From contig NC_045141.1 in assembly GCF_008831285.2 (NCBI RefSeq), positions 18,596,848 through 18,660,847 of the forward strand: a stretch of DNA of 64,000 nt. The letters are read 5' to 3'. The notes beneath the pieces were generated by a model. It made no database searches. It worked only from the letters and a program-made list of their open reading frames with translations, and was not told the DNA's origin. Position numbers and translations under genes: made by a program. This document shows, piece after piece, positions 25,114 through 37,897 of the stretch; the first letter of the stretch is position 1, and every line of letters begins with the position of its first letter. The DNA comes from Nymphaea colorata. Its lineage: Eukaryota; Streptophyta; Magnoliopsida; Nymphaeales; Nymphaeaceae.

Positions 25114-25121
25114 CTGTATAT
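25114..25121 (+). promoter_or_regulatory. Candidate TATA box of STA1
   Basis: tatatata in a locally GC-rich setting, about 160 bp upstream of the chosen start codon. This is a consensus match only. Confidence 0.5.
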
Positions 25122-25281
25122 ATAACGACGAACGGGCAGTTCACCTTCATCCCCTCCATCTGACCTAGGGGGAAGGCGGTCTCCAGCCAGTTCCTCTTTT
25201 CCGTTCGCTTCCTTTCTCGTGCGGTCGTTACCCTTCCTTTTCTTCTGGTGCCTCTTCCATTACCAACCTTCGGGTTTCGCC

Positions 25282-28200
25282 ATGGTCTTCGTCAGGTTAT
25301 TCGATGGCAGAACCCTGGCGGTGGAACTTAACCTCGATTCTGCCACAATTACGGAACTGAAGCTCGCGATCGAGAGTCGCGTAGGTATCCCGCCTTCCGT
25401 CCAGCGTTTCATCTTCTCCTCTAGGGTTTTGGGGAACCATGGTGGTGATGACTCCGCTCTTTTGTCCGAGTTGGGTGTCTCCCGCGGTGCCACCCTCTCT
25501 CTCCATCTCCCCCTAGCAGGAGGCATGCAGGCCCCCGTCCCTCCCAGACCGCGGCTGGAGTTCTTGAACTCCAGGCCGCCACCTAATTATGTCGCGGGTC
25601 TCGGCCGAGGTGCCACCGGCTTCACCACCCGGTCCGATATTGGTCCCGCCAGGGCAGCTCCCGACCTCCCTGACCGGTCTGCGACGACTCTGGGTGGTGC
25701 TGGTGCCGCTGGAGTTGGCCGCGGGAGAGGGAGGGGCGGTGGCGGGGAGGAGGAGGAAGAAGACGAAGCCGATGATAAGGGTTACGACGAGAACCAGAAG
25801 TTCGACGAGTTCGAGGGGAATGACGTCGGACTGTTCGCCTCCGCCGAGTATGACGAGGACGACAAGGAAGCGGATGCCGTCTGGGAGAGCATCGACAAGC
25901 GGATGGACTCGAGGAGGAAGGACCGCAGGGAGGCCCGCTTGAAGCAGGAGATCGAGAAGTACAGGGCCTCTAATCCCAAGATTACCGAGCAGTTCGCGGA
26001 TTTGAAGAGGAAGCTGATCATGGTGACGCCGGAGGAGTGGGACAGCATTCCGGAGATAGGTGATTACTCGTTGAGGAACAAGAAGAAGCGGTTCGAGAGC
26101 TTCGTCCCCGTCCCCGACACGCTGCTTGAGAAGGCAAGGCAGGAGAAGGAGCAGGTAACCGCGCTCGACCCGAAGAGCCGGGCGGCCGGTGGGACTGAGA
26201 CTCCCTGGTCGCAGACCCCCGTGACGGACCTGACGGCCGTGGGGGAGGGCCGAGGAACCGTGCTGTCGCTGAAGCTGGACCGTCTGTCCGACTCCGTGAC
26301 AGGGCTGACGGTGGTCGACCCAAGGGGTTACCTCACCGATCTCAGGAGCATGAAGATCACGAGCGACGCAGAGATCTCCGACATCAAGAAAGCCAGGTTG
26401 CTTCTCAAGTCCGTTACCCATTCGGACCCGAAGAACCCGCCGGGTTGGATTGCCGCTGCGAGGTTGGAGGAGGTCGCCGGTAAGCTTCAAGCCTCTCGAC
26501 AACTGATACAAAAGGGGTGCGAGGAGTGCCCCAAGAACGAGGACGTCTGGCTCGAGGCCTGTAGGTTGGCTAGCCCCGATGAGGCCAAGGCCGTGATCGC
26601 GAGGGGCGTCAGGGCAATTCCCAAGTCTGTTAAGCTCTGGATGCAAGCGGCCAAGCTCGAGAAGGACGACATGAACAAGAGCCGGGTCTTGCGGAAGGGG
26701 CTCGAGCACATCCCAGATTCGGTCAGGCTGTGGAAGGCTGTGGTAGAACTGGCTAACGAGGAGGACGCAAGGCTTCTGCTCCAAAGGGCCGTCGAATGTT
26801 GCCCCTTACACGTTGAGCTTTGGCTTGCCCTGGCTAGATTGGAGACGTATGAGCAAGCAAAGAAGGTTCTCAACAGGGCTAGGGAGAAGTTGCCCAAGGA
26901 GCCAAGTATCTGGATTACTGCCGCCAAGTTGGAAGAGGCGAATGGGAACACGAAGAACGTGCACAAGATCGTAGAGAGAAGTATCATATTGTTGCAGAAG
27001 GAAGGGCTTGAGATTGACAGGGAAGCCTGGATGAAAGAGGCAGAGGCTGCAGAGAGAGCGGGCTCCGTTGCTACTTGCGAGGCTATAATCAGGAACACCA
27101 TAGGTATTGGAGTGGAAGAAGAAGATCGCAAAAGAACGTGGGTTGCTGATGCTGAAGAATGCAAAAAGAGAGGCTCGATAGAGACGGCACGAGCCATTTA
27201 TGCCCATGCACTCTCCGTCTTTGTGACCAAGAAGAGCATATGGCTTAAAGCAGCTCAGCTTGAGAAAAGCCACGGGACGAGGGAGTCTCTTGATGCCTTA
27301 CTCAGGAGGGCTGTAACTTATAGGCCTGAGGCAGAAGTGTTGTGGTTGATGGGTGCCAAAGAAAAATGGCTAGCAGGTGATGTCCCTGCTGCCCGAGCAA
27401 TTCTACAGGAAGCATATGCTGCAATTCCAAATTCAGAGGAGATCTGGCTTGCTGCTTTTAAACTTGAATTCGAGAACCACGAGCACGAGAGAGCAAGAAA
27501 GCTTTTGGCAAAGGCTCGGGAGAGAGGAGGCACGGAGAGGGTGTGGATGAAATCTGCCATTGTTGAGAGGGAGTTGGGCAACACTCCCGAGGAAAGGAGA
27601 TTGTTGGAGGAGGGTTTGAAACTCTTCCCTTCATTTTTTAAACTATGGCTTATGCTTGGGCAACTTGAGGAGCGCCTTGATCGCTCAGAGGAAGCTAAAG
27701 AAGCTTATTCATCTGGCCTCAAGCACTGCCCAGTTTGTGTTCCTCTGTGGCTCTCACTTGCCAATTTGGAGGAGAAGATAAATGGGATAAGCAAAGCTCG
27801 AGTTAGTCTTACGTTGGCAAGGAAAAAGAATCCGCAAAACCCAGAACTCTGGCTAGCCGCTGTTCGTGCTGAATCTAGACATGGTAACAAGAAGGAAGCT
27901 GATGCGCTCATGGCTAAAGCATTACAGGAGTGCCCGAATAGTGGAATCCTGTGGGCGGCGTCTATAGAGATGGCGCCACGGCCTCAAAGGAAAACAAAGA
28001 GTCAAGATGCTATTAAAAAATGCGGCCATGATCCTTACGTCATTGCTGCTGTGGCCAAATTGTTTTGGCATGACAGGAAGGTAGACAAAGCTAGGGATTG
28101 GTTTAACAGAGCGGTCACTCTTGCTCCTGATATTGGAGATTTCTGGGCACTTTACTATAAGTTTCAGCTGCAGCATGGGGCAGAAGAAGAACAAGCAGAT

Positions 28201-28356
28201 GTGCTGAAGAGATGCATAGCTGCAGAGCCGAGGCATGGGGAAAAATGGGTCGCAATTTCCAAGGCTGTTGAAAACTCTCACCAGCCAACGGAGGTCATAC
28301 TGAAAAAGGTGGTAGTGTCTCTGGGAAAGGAAGAAGGTTCTGGTGTTGGCACATGA
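25282..28356 (+). CDS. STA1: PRP6/STABILIZED1-like pre-mRNA splicing factor (U4/U6.U5 tri-snRNP)
   Basis: Nuclear scaffold of the U4/U6.U5 tri-snRNP needed for spliceosome assembly; the Arabidopsis counterpart STA1 affects splicing, cold response and small-RNA pathways (family knowledge). It is one uninterrupted frame of 1024 codons from ATG 25282, which has a good context (gccatgg). Residues 1-75 form a ubiquitin-like domain. About residues 79-250 are the PRP1/PRP6 N-terminal region, with the signature [20 protein letters not shown] and an acidic [10 protein letters not shown] run. From about residue 370 to the end are HAT/TPR-like helical repeats with recurring W-x-x-A-A and P-x-x-x-x-W patterns. 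An in-frame ATG at 25219 would add 21 hydrophobic residues; homologues start at MVF, so 25282 is preferred. The single exon matches other plant members as I recall them. Confidence 0.96.
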   Translation: MVFVRLFDGRTLAVELNLDSATITELKLAIESRVGIPPSVQRFIFSSRVLGNHGGDDSALLSELGVSRGATLSLHLPLAGGMQAPVPPRPRLEFLNSRPPPNYVAGLGRGATGFTTRSDIGPARAAPDLPDRSATTLGGAGAAGVGRGRGRGGGGEEEEEDEADDKGYDENQKFDEFEGNDVGLFASAEYDEDDKEADAVWESIDKRMDSRRKDRREARLKQEIEKYRASNPKITEQFADLKRKLIMVTPEEWDSIPEIGDYSLRNKKKRFESFVPVPDTLLEKARQEKEQVTALDPKSRAAGGTETPWSQTPVTDLTAVGEGRGTVLSLKLDRLSDSVTGLTVVDPRGYLTDLRSMKITSDAEISDIKKARLLLKSVTHSDPKNPPGWIAAARLEEVAGKLQASRQLIQKGCEECPKNEDVWLEACRLASPDEAKAVIARGVRAIPKSVKLWMQAAKLEKDDMNKSRVLRKGLEHIPDSVRLWKAVVELANEEDARLLLQRAVECCPLHVELWLALARLETYEQAKKVLNRAREKLPKEPSIWITAAKLEEANGNTKNVHKIVERSIILLQKEGLEIDREAWMKEAEAAERAGSVATCEAIIRNTIGIGVEEEDRKRTWVADAEECKKRGSIETARAIYAHALSVFVTKKSIWLKAAQLEKSHGTRESLDALLRRAVTYRPEAEVLWLMGAKEKWLAGDVPAARAILQEAYAAIPNSEEIWLAAFKLEFENHEHERARKLLAKARERGGTERVWMKSAIVERELGNTPEERRLLEEGLKLFPSFFKLWLMLGQLEERLDRSEEAKEAYSSGLKHCPVCVPLWLSLANLEEKINGISKARVSLTLARKKNPQNPELWLAAVRAESRHGNKKEADALMAKALQECPNSGILWAASIEMAPRPQRKTKSQDAIKKCGHDPYVIAAVAKLFWHDRKVDKARDWFNRAVTLAPDIGDFWALYYKFQLQHGAEEEQADVLKRCIAAEPRHGEKWVAISKAVENSHQPTEVILKKVVVSLGKEEGSGVGT

Positions 28357-31300
28357 ACTGGGTATTGTGATTAACACAAACTGATTTTGGTGGAGAACTT
28401 TGTAAGTTAGAATATGTCCATGTACTTGATATTCATAATTTGTAGTAGCAATATGAGTTTAGCAATGTTAGGCTGCTTTCTCTTGACAATACATGATTTA
28501 CTTTTTTTTTTTTTAATATTTGGGGCCTTGGGTTTATCTCTCTGGTTACAAAACGTATTCTAGTTATAAATAGTGGCAGCGGTTATGGAATTTGGCAATC
28601 TTCATTTTTGGACCCTAAAGAGCATATTATCTTATTTTGCTGATTCCTTTTTGTCCTCAATGAACAAGTTGTATTCTTAATGCGCATTGCGCTTGCAAGA
28701 TCGGTCACTTTTTTGTTGCTAATTCATGTGGCTGCAGTCATACCGACACCAGCTAGATCAGGGAGACAGAAAATCCAATTTTAGATGCCAACGTAGTATA
28801 TGTCCATTTTTCTGTACAAAAGAAACAAGCGTGAGGTTATGAAAGAACACGGAAAGATTTCAATGAAAATAAACTTGCTTTATACTCAGGATATGGTGTT
28901 TACTGAGTTGAGGGGTGAATGTACTGCCAAGTTCAACACTATCTACGATGAGCTAGGCTGGAGATGTTTCAGCGTTGGGCTATGGACTACTTGAATTGGT
29001 CAAACTGAAGAAATTTTGGCACAGGTGGAGCAACTAAATAGAAATGGTACATGGTGCAGTCTGGAAACCATGGCCACAGGTATGGTTTTCTGGTTTTCGT
29101 CTGCGAGGTTTTCAGTGTCTTTTGGCACAGTTGCGTCTCAGGAAAATCTTAGGTAATTAGGAAAAGCAAAAAATATACAAACAATAATAGTTAACTCTCT
29201 GGTAATTTCTTGCAAATACGTTGATAAAAGGTTCGAACTTTCAAAGTAGCTTTAAAATTTGAAAATAAACAAAAAAATGGGGACATACTGTCTGAAGACA
29301 CTAAAGGGGAATCTTCCTATGGAAAAAGGAAAATGTTGCGATGTTCTATTGAGAAATTATTTTAGCAAAATTTTGAGGATATTGGGGCTGTTTCCTTATA
29401 AAAACATCGTACGTAGTTTTCAATTAAAAGAAAAAAACATTACTTTCGGAACACCACTGATATTTGCGACTATGGTTGAAACAAACTCAGGCATTATTCT
29501 GTCATCAGACGACACTGTTCAAGTGATTTCCTTTCCAAACAGGGAACCATTGAGCTGACATCTGCTGCAGCAAACCGTCCCTAATGTTACTTGTCTGCCC
29601 TTGAATGGATTTAGCCATCGTCAATTCTAACTCATTTATTTCTCTAATTTAAACCAAATTGAGATATTCGTGGCTGTTAACTCGCTAAGTGAGACTAACC
29701 GATCCTGATCATGGATCAAACTTTAGTTTCACTTTCCGTAATGGCTCCGGCCAGATCATCTGGATGTGCAGTCAAAAGTGCTTCATGTTTGCTGTACCGT
29801 TCCACTTGGGCCTCTCAATGGAATGGCTACTGCATGCATGTCCGGTCATTTCTTTTGGTGTGTGTATCGTGCGTCATCCAGTGTATGCAATTCAGCCAAG
29901 AAGGCGTGTGCCTCTTTTGTTTTAATTAAGTGGTGATTATGTGGGTCGGGACCATCCTTTATTTACAAGCATTAACGCATGATGTTAGTATGGATGATGA
30001 TACGATTATGGAGCATAGCAGGTCATATTGATACGTTGATTTTATGTATGCATTGGAAATCTTACTTGAAGGATTTCGAAGACCGAGGCATTCTTGGGAG
30101 CAGATGTTCATTGAAATTCATATCTTTAAGGGAGTGGCTCGAAAGGGTGTAAGCTAACGTCTATTAATCTACTTGTTTGCTTGTTGGGGGATAAAGATTC
30201 AAGGTAATATTTTTATTTGTCCAAGAGGCTCGTCATTATGCTTTCTCATCTCACAATTCCTAACCAGCAAAGCAGATGTCGTACTTTGGGCATGACACGT
30301 TGGAAGGACATGGAATTAGTGAGATGTTCATTAAGGTACTTAGGTATGAAATCAGATATAACAACTTCGTTGAGGTGAGAACGAGCTTTTGCTTTCTTGC
30401 TTTCCAGGATTGGGCGCCAACTTGTTGCTTACATAGTTCAGACAGGGTAAGAGACACAGACATGAAATGGTTGAAATCCAGGTTTCAAATTCTTTTTTGT
30501 ATAATCTAATTGCTTGGTTCAAAAAGAAGCAAAAGGTTACTGCAAGTTCTAGTGCAGATGCAGAACATACATTTATGGCGTTGCTGGCTGCAGATAAAAA
30601 TTTAATGAGGCACCTTGTTTACTTTGGGATAAGTATCGGTACACTCTTCGTTTGTCAGTCATGTCCGGTTGCTATCATAGTTTCTTGCTGTCTTGTAAAT
30701 CATGGGAAGATGAAACAGACTCAATAAATTACTCTGAAATAACTTTGATAAGGCACCTTCTACTTTGTAACGGGCATCAGCAGGCTTCTCATTTATCATG
30801 ACATCAGCAGTGCAGTCAATGTATCTGGCAACTTCTTCCATGAAGGGAAGGCGAAGCAGATTCAGATAAATCAGTAATTCAGGAGGAGTAAAATGGAAAA
30901 GCACGTCTGTGTTTACAATATTAGAGATCTGAAGGTTTGATCTTTAGTCCACGGATTTCAGAGCCTGAGGACCTTCAGGTCAGATTGGAGCTGACGTAAT
31001 CAAACACCCCTGAGGGCCTCCCATGGGTAGGGACTTGGTTTCTTAAGAACAAGTTGTACATGATGAGAAGACATGCTTGAGGAATGCTTTTAGGAATGTA
31101 ATTCTTGTCATAACAGTGTTGTCTTCTGAAATGTGACTCTGAAGTACATGTAGTTCCTTTAAAGTGCAGCATCTCGAAGAATGTGTCTGTTGGGTATAGA
31201 GTTTGATATACTAATTTATTCATGAAGTTCTTTTTATCATAATGCTGTGGAGCATGGTCCCTACCCTGATAAAGACTGATGAGTCAAGTGTCCATTACAC

Positions 31301-33725
31301 AAATGACTGACAGAACAGCGGAGACACCTCAATGAGGTGCATGTTCTTCAGCTGGATGATTCTCCATATTGGAATTACTTGAGAATGTGAACACAGAAAC
31401 AAGACTGGACTTTTCTCATGTTGCAGATTAAGGAAGTTGGAAACCTTAGTTTGAATGATTACATAAAAAGATCATGTCATCCTGTCCCAGAAGTTGAGAT
31501 TTTCACCTAGTGCTAACGAGAGCTCGTCTGCTAGCTAGGAGGTGAGATGTAAGACCACCAAGTTGAGAATGCTCTAGTTCAATACCTGAGGTGTGCCTTT
31601 CATGTCATCAACTAGTAGACTCTGCCTTACTCCAGCTTCCTACTCAATATGAGAAAAAAGACATCCATTGTTTCACTGGTTGAAATGTGAGGCTTTATTG
31701 GAGTATCTGCTATGATTTGAGGTACCATGTTGTTGCTTTCTTGGGACCTTATTGAACCATTGACAGGCTTTGTTTTGGTTTTCTGGTTGCAGTTTTATGG
31801 CATGAACAAAGATAAAAGTGGTCCTATATGTGCTGGTGCTGGAGGAAGTCGATGGATAGATAGCACTGCTCTGACAAGTAATTGGAAGGGGAGAGCTAGT
31901 GATGTCCTGTCCTAAAGTGCAGCTTGGGGTTATGAGATGCTATTGTGTTGCAATTGGTTATGTTTGGTTGATCGAAGGGTCACTTCGATTGTTGCAATGA
32001 GTTATTCTTTGTCAGATGCTTAAGCGCAGATGAAAATTACTGATGGAACTCCTAAATAGGCCATATTGAGACTGTTATTTGACAGTGTCGGAATTAACAC
32101 AAAGTCTTCTCTTTCATCTAGATGTATGCATCAGGAAATAATGTAATGTTACAGGGAAAGGCACTAGATAGATCGCATGTCAAAAGCAAATGCTCTCCAC
32201 TGATCCTTGTTTTGTTTTTGTCAGGTGTGGAATGAGAAATGATTGTTGAGAAAATGCTCGATGGAGGGTGCAAGGTTGGTTTTGTTGCGAAGAATCACGA
32301 CCTAAAGGAGGAGCATTCTTCGCAATCACATGCTTCACATCCTCAGGCACTTCTTGATAATCTAAACTGTTCATTGTTCTAACTTCTGATGGCTGCGTCT
32401 ATTAAGTATCGTAGATTGAGGTTACAAAAACAAAGTATGACATCCAGATTCCCTTCATGTTTTACCAACTCTAGAAAGTGCTGTAATTGTAATCTAAAGT
32501 TATACCATCTGGAGTAAATCCAGGGACCACTGTTGAAAACGATGAAGCTGATGTTCTACAGTATGAGACACAGGTAGGTCCAGTACATGCTGATTTTGGG
32601 GTATGAGATACCGCATTGGTGTGTTTCGGATCAGGCATAGGTCCCACCTGGACCCTATCTATGATAACTGTAATTGGTTTTTGTTTTCAATGGCAATATC
32701 TGCAATCCGACTTTTAGTTTTTTCTTGTGATATTTTACTGTTTGGCTTTTTCTTTGTCTTCGCAATAGTGGTTTTCTGCATAGTTGCTGCTCATTTCTGG
32801 TCTATCGCCTGCTATGTTTTATCATGCCACTCTTTGCAGCCTCAATTTGGCTAATCTTACACAAACCTTTATTCTGCATGCATCTGCTAATGGCTGCAGA
32901 TGGGTAATAATAGCAGCAGGGCTTTACAACAAAGGACGTAGGCTTCTTCTGGCTTGGTGTGGATTTCAATCCCTCAAAGCTGTCTTTTGATAATAAGATA
33001 TCGGGGAGCCGTTTACGTGAACAGAGAACTTTTATGCTCGGCTGCATCTGGGCCATATCTTCAACTCCGTCTTGGAAGTGGAACTGGGAAGAGTTCTCTA
33101 GTATGAGTGCACAATTGATGCTTCATGCTTTATGAATTTGACGCGGATGGGGTATCCGAGGCTTGTAAGTAAAGCCGCTGAAACTGTTGCACTTTTCTGA
33201 ATTCGACATTGTCAAGTGCGGAGACTCCTCAAACTTGTAAGGGAGTGTGGGGAGAAGTGCAGAATGAGAGGTGGGTGGAGTGGTTTGAGTGTGACTGCTT
33301 GAAACACAAGGAAGTTGCATTCATTTCATCGTCCACTATACGTGATAAGCCTGCTACTGTTTCAAGTTTTAACAGATCCATGGTCTCATCTGCAAGTTCT
33401 CATGGATTTTCGGGTCTTAAGAGCGTTCATTCTAAAAATACGTATGATCATTGGCTAATGTTGACTTACAATTTGGCAACGGAAAACAGCCAATGTGTAT
33501 AACTTAGTAGATGGATACCTCCTGCGGAAATTTTCACAGGTTACGTGCCATAAAGAACAGATCATATATGCGGTAGTGTGTGCGGGATCATATGAACCAC
33601 TGCAAACTTGAGAAAAATTATTTCATAAACAGAAACAGAGCTGTTTTAGTGGCAAACGTACAATCGTCCCCGATTACTAACACACTCTCACACGCACTCT
33701 CTCCCTCTCCCCAATGCGTTTCTTT
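28357..33725. other. Intergenic region STA1-POR (5.4 kb)
   Basis: AT-rich with no intact gene. The only recognisable content is a decayed Copia RNase H segment at about 30400-30880. Other open frames (for example 29259-29558, 31727-31915 and 33209-33502) show no motif that I recognise and look like chance frames. Confidence 0.6.
30405..30880 (+). pseudogene. Decayed Copia RNase H remnant
   Basis: Translated fragments match the Copia RNase H end in the right order but across frame breaks. These are a DWA-x-C...SSDR stretch (near 30409), LIAWFKKKQKVTASSSADAE (near 30507), and SAVNVSGNFFHEGKAKQIQI (near 30805). They correspond to the W-x-S-KKQ...SSAEAEY and N-x-SA...NPVFHE-x-x-K-x-IEID motifs of intact elements. 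No LTR was found. It is an old fragment unrelated in age to the intronic element. Confidence 0.7.
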
Positions 33726-35482
33726 TTAAGCAAGTCCCACCAGCTTCTCACTCAAATCCCACACCTTCCTGGCTTTCTCGGTGTCGCTTGCTTCCTGAGA
33801 TAACTGGTTCTCAAAGGAAGCAGAGTCCTTGTTCCAGCTCCAGTATACCCCCGACTTGCACAGGCTTGGTTCGCTCACCACCTTCAGAGCCACAAAAGAA
33901 ACACAGAGGAAACAAGAAGTAAGAAATTATTCCCTTAGTTCATTTCGCCACTTCTGGAGGAAGAACCATCTCAGGGGCTAGCTAAGTCACAGCTTGCAAA
34001 AGAAGAGGAAGAAATAGGAACATGGTACATTTAATTAGACAGGATACCTGAGCCAGTCTTTTGCCGGACTCCTCCTCGGAGACGAAGCCCTTGGTGATGT
34101 ACTTCTGGAATGGAGGGAAGAGAAGCCTAAACAATGGAATGTGCTCTCTGAACAGGCCGGTCGTGGCGATGCATCCTGGGTAGAGGGAGGCGAAGGTTAT
34201 CCCTGTTTCCTCGTGGAACCTCCTGTGGAATTCCTGCATCATGAGCATGTTGCAGACTTTGCTGTCCTTGTAAGCCTTGGCGCCATCGAACTGCCCTCCG
34301 TCGATCATGGCTGCTGTGTTCACCCCGTTCAAGCCTCCCGCCAGGCCACGAAGGTCTCCGAGGTTGGCCTTCGGTGGCACATTCCCCGCTAATGTGTTGG
34401 TGTTTCCTGCAGCAGAACCGAGAGTCAGGCCGCCGCTGCCGCCGCCATTACAGCTATAAGCAGAAACATTTACCGAAATGCAGAGGAAAGGGAAAAGGGT
34501 CTTGTAACTCACCGGTGATGGAACCGACAATGATAAGGCGCTTCGATGGGTAGTCTGATTTGTTCATGTCCTCGAGAAGCAAGCGGGAAAGAAGGAAATG
34601 GCCGAGGTGGTTTGTTCCGACGCTCAGTTCGAAGCCGTCAGCGGTGTAGGTAGGCTCCTTGGCCGTCGGCAGGTAGACGGCGGCATTGCAGACGAGCACG
34701 TCGAGGGGCTTCCCCGACCGCCGGAAATTGTCCACAAACTGCCTCACGCTATCGAGGGAGGCCAAGTCGAGATGCATTATGGTGTAGCCGTCCTTGGACA
34801 ATCCAGCCGACTTGGCCGCCCTCTCAGCCTTGAGGAAGTCCCTGCAGGCCATGGTGACATGCCATTTGCCGCTCTCTACCAAGGCCTTAGCGGTGGCAAG
34901 TCCCAGACCCGAAGAAGCACCGGTGATGATGACGTTTCCTTTCCTCAGTGTCTTCTTTGCATCGGCAGAGGCCCTGTTGATCGATGGGGTGGTCACTGCT
35001 GTCTGCGCCCTCACGCTGCCCACCAACGCCGTCTGCTTCACCGCTCTCTGCAAGAGAAGGTGTTAAATAGAGAAGAAATTCAAGTGGGGAGGAACAGGAA
35101 GGAGGGAAGGGAAGGGGACAGGAGAAAGTCACAAACCTTGGTTCTGAGGATGGAAGGGTTGAAGTCGGATTTTTGATGTTCAGAGAGTGAAACTCCCAAG
35201 AACGCAGCGTCCTTCCCAGTGCTTGCTCTTGTCTGACACGGATAAAAAAATAAGCATTAGAACGTCTGAAACTTGCTAAAAGAACAACCCAGAAAAAGAA
35301 GAAGAAGAAGGGAAGAACTGGAACAGGGAATAAATGAGAGGAAAAAATTTGGTCTTGGGACTTGATTTGCAGGAAGCCTGGGCTTTGGCTTGTCTTCTGT
35401 TTTCCTTTACCTCTTTGTGGAGGGAGAGAGTGGAAGGGAGTACGGAGCCAATGTGTGCATGAAGGGCCATTGCAGCTGCCAA
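33726..35482 (-). CDS. POR: Light-dependent protochlorophyllide oxidoreductase, 5 exons
   Basis: NADPH- and light-dependent reduction of protochlorophyllide to chlorophyllide in plastids (EC 1.3.1.33, chlorophyll synthesis). Exons in transcript order: 35482-35411, 35232-35137, 35047-34513, 34406-34048, 33881-33726; they sum to 1218 nt, 405 residues. Residues 1 to about 65 are a plastid transit peptide. The NADPH-binding motif GASSGLG is at 99-105, NAAVYLPTA follows, and the catalytic pair of the short-chain dehydrogenase fold is Tyr280-Lys284 in [10 protein letters not shown]. The C-terminus reads [20 protein letters not shown], typical of POR. Whether it is a PORA-, PORB- or PORC-type copy cannot be told from one sequence. 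A TATA box lies upstream at about 35570. All splice sites are GT-AG. Confidence 0.96.
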
Positions 35483-35562
35483 GAAAGCAGAGCAGTGAGG
35501 GAGCGAAGCAAGATTGGATGGAGTGGCGTTTGAGTGAGATATTTAGGGAAGAGCTGGGCCGC

Positions 35563-35571
35563 CATTATATA
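35563..35571 (-). promoter_or_regulatory. Candidate TATA box of POR
   Basis: On the minus strand the sequence reads ctatataatgg, about 85 bp upstream of the POR start codon, implying a leader of roughly 50 nt. Further upstream are GATAA joined to ACGTG (35602-35610, plus-strand reading) and a CCAAT (35669-35673). These motifs are often found in light-responsive plant promoters; their function here is inferred. Confidence 0.6.
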
Positions 35572-35845
35572 GAGGGGAGAGTATGGGGCTGTCTGATAGG
35601 CGATAACGTGTGGTGGATAGTTCGTCCGAAGGTGTGGATAAAGAAGCCGCCACCTCAAACGCGATCGGCCAATGGGTGCCCGCTTCTTAGATTTCCGCGC
35701 GTGAACATTTACACCCTCCTTGATTCTTGATCCCAAACGGTACTTTCCGGCAGAATCCAAAATTTTCACCACAGTGACCACTCTCTCTCCTCACTTCCTG
35801 GTGAACACCCCTGTCAAATGGTTTTGTTCTCATATGCTCAAAATA

Positions 35846-35849
<4 letters not shown>

Positions 35850-35884
<35 letters not shown>
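35850..35884. repeat. (CT)n microsatellite
   Basis: About 17 uninterrupted tc units, roughly 370 bp upstream of the POR start. Confidence 0.95.
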
Positions 35885-35887
<3 letters not shown>

Positions 35888-35954
35888 TGGCACGTGCCTT
35901 CCTTGTTTTGGGCGATGAATCCATGCTTCTGCATGCACCCACTCACACTTTCTT

Positions 35955-35957
<3 letters not shown>

Positions 35958-35990
<33 letters not shown>
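35958..35990. repeat. (CT)n microsatellite
   Basis: A second run of about 16 tc units just upstream of the first in POR orientation. Confidence 0.95.
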
Positions 35991-35993
<3 letters not shown>

Positions 35994-36134
35994 GTATCTA
36001 AATAAACTGTACAAAGATGATCATAATTCACCGTTTCACAAACTAAGGTTTTTTTTTTTTTAGGGGAGGGGTGGAATTCGAGCTTACAGCCACCTATTGT
36101 CATCTAAAGTTGCATACGAGAGTCTTCAAGTAAG

Positions 36135-36287
36135 GATATTTTGCAATCATTTCATTAGTTTAATCTAAGGCAGCTTAATGGAGCACTACAACTATTGTTT
36201 TTTGCCCGTAATGATATTTTGCGAGCATTTCATTAGTTTAATTTAAAATAGAGGCAGCTTAATGGAGCACTAAAACTATTGTTTTAT
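36135..36287. repeat. Imperfect ~77-bp tandem duplication
   Basis: Two copies share gatattttgc, catttcattagtttaat, ggcagcttaatggagcacta and aactattgttt in the same order (36135-36202 and 36213-36287). Small indels separate them. Confidence 0.8.
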
Positions 36288-37876
36288 GAACTTACTACAA
36301 CTTTCAAGATTTATGGGACACTCGCAAAATGTTCCTGCTACCAAACAAACAATCCAAGAAAGGTAAGATTAAAACCAAGGTTCTCAAAATGGAAAAGTGT
36401 ACAGCTAAGCAATGTAATGGAATCTATAATCTTCACGGTCTAATATAACTTAGCCACAAAAGAAAACAACCAAAAATCTCAAAACAACAGCATGGGTTGT
36501 GCACATAGTGCAATGCATTTCATGCTTTATTCGAGAAAGTTGTGAACAGGCTTCGTTTTCAAATATAATAATATAGCCATGAATCTATCTAAATGCATAC
36601 TTTTGGCATGCACTATATTGTAGTATCTCCTTTTTTTTTGGAGTATTCTTGAGACATTTATTCCAAATAAATTAGTGTTTCGAGTATTTTGAGAGAAAAA
36701 TACATTGAATATCAGCATATCTTTGTCAACTCAAGGCCCACAGGGTAAATATTCAAAATTGGACTTTGAATGAACAAAACTACGTTGGAATTGAAAGTTT
36801 GAACTAAGTTTTGAGACTTTGATTCAAAAGTTCAGTCCACGTAGCAAATTTAGGGGGACCGTAAGCCAAACGAAATTATATGAACTTCAAAGCATCTTTT
36901 TTAACCTTCTAACGCGATTAGTCAGTAGAGGATCCACCTAACCAAGTTGAACATAGTTTCAGATAACCTGATTGAGCCAGATACTTTTAGGAGTTGGGAA
37001 GCCTTAAATTAGAATTTTCTATCACACGCCTCTCTAGTTTGGTGTCCATGTATGACCCACTTAAAACGATGTGCTAGCTTGAAATATCTTTCTAACCATG
37101 CTACTAGGTGGTGGTTTGGAATTTTAAATTAAGGGGACTTAACTATAGTTTCAAAATTTTGATAGGGATCCAATTATAATTTTTCAGAATTTCATGTGGG
37201 CTAAAAGAAATTTTTTTAAAATTATATGGAGATTTTTTTTTTAAGAATTTGAGAGGGAATCCTGGCCCAGCATCTGAAAAAATGAGCTGGTTCTGTGCTT
37301 TTTCTTGGAGTTTTGTTTCCAAACTGAATGCAGATAAGGTCACCAGTGCCTTTATTGAGGAATATTTGCTTGAGACTATTCATCGACTTCTAACTGTATT
37401 ATCAACTTGAGCCTATACAGACAATGCAATTAAGAACATATATGTGTTCCGTGCTACAAGTTAGTGGAAACTTTGTGGAGTTGAGTCCTGCGTAGGTTTA
37501 TGTAGACTAAGCAAACGTAGCTCAATTGACCAGTCACGTGTTAACTTGGATGATTCCAACCTAAACCCCATCCACCGCTGCACAGATTAGGTTATTAATT
37601 CATGACGTACAAAGTGAGCGCAGGTCTAGCTTCAAGGGACATAGCATAACTGGTTGACCTCATAAGATTGTAATGACATGTTGTTCGTTTGATTTTCATA
37701 TGTGATATGCTCTTGGCCTTATGGGTTGGTAGCGGCACCAAATTTGTGATGTACTATCTTCACACTAGCCTCCAACGCAACCCCGGATCCTTAATGCAAA
37801 TGGAAACGAGGGAGGGATAAAGGGCATGGCCATTGTCTAGGCGGCGTTTTGGATTCACCTAAAAGTAAGTGACTAT

Positions 37877-37897
37877 CTCTCTCTCTCTCTCTCTCTT
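37877..37897. repeat. (CT)n microsatellite
   Basis: About 10 tc units. Confidence 0.9.

Larger units (their letters stand above)
23020..25281. other. Intergenic region WAPL-STA1
   Basis: It contains the WAPL 3' region, a probable Tourist-like MITE (23593-23795), an unassigned minus-strand open frame (24058-24294), an AT-rich dispersed repeat (about 24325-24730), and the STA1 promoter. A TATA-like tatatata at about 25114-25121 precedes the STA1 start by about 160 bp, so the 5' leader would be roughly 135 nt. Confidence 0.6.

Noticed and set aside
25513-26784. 423-codon minus-strand frame under STA1
   Set aside because: Antisense shadow of a GC-rich, codon-biased real gene; it has no domain that I recognise.
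31530-31590. tRNA-like box A/B words (tagctagg... agttcaatacc)
   Set aside because: No A-tail or target duplication could be found and spacing is approximate; not enough to call a SINE.
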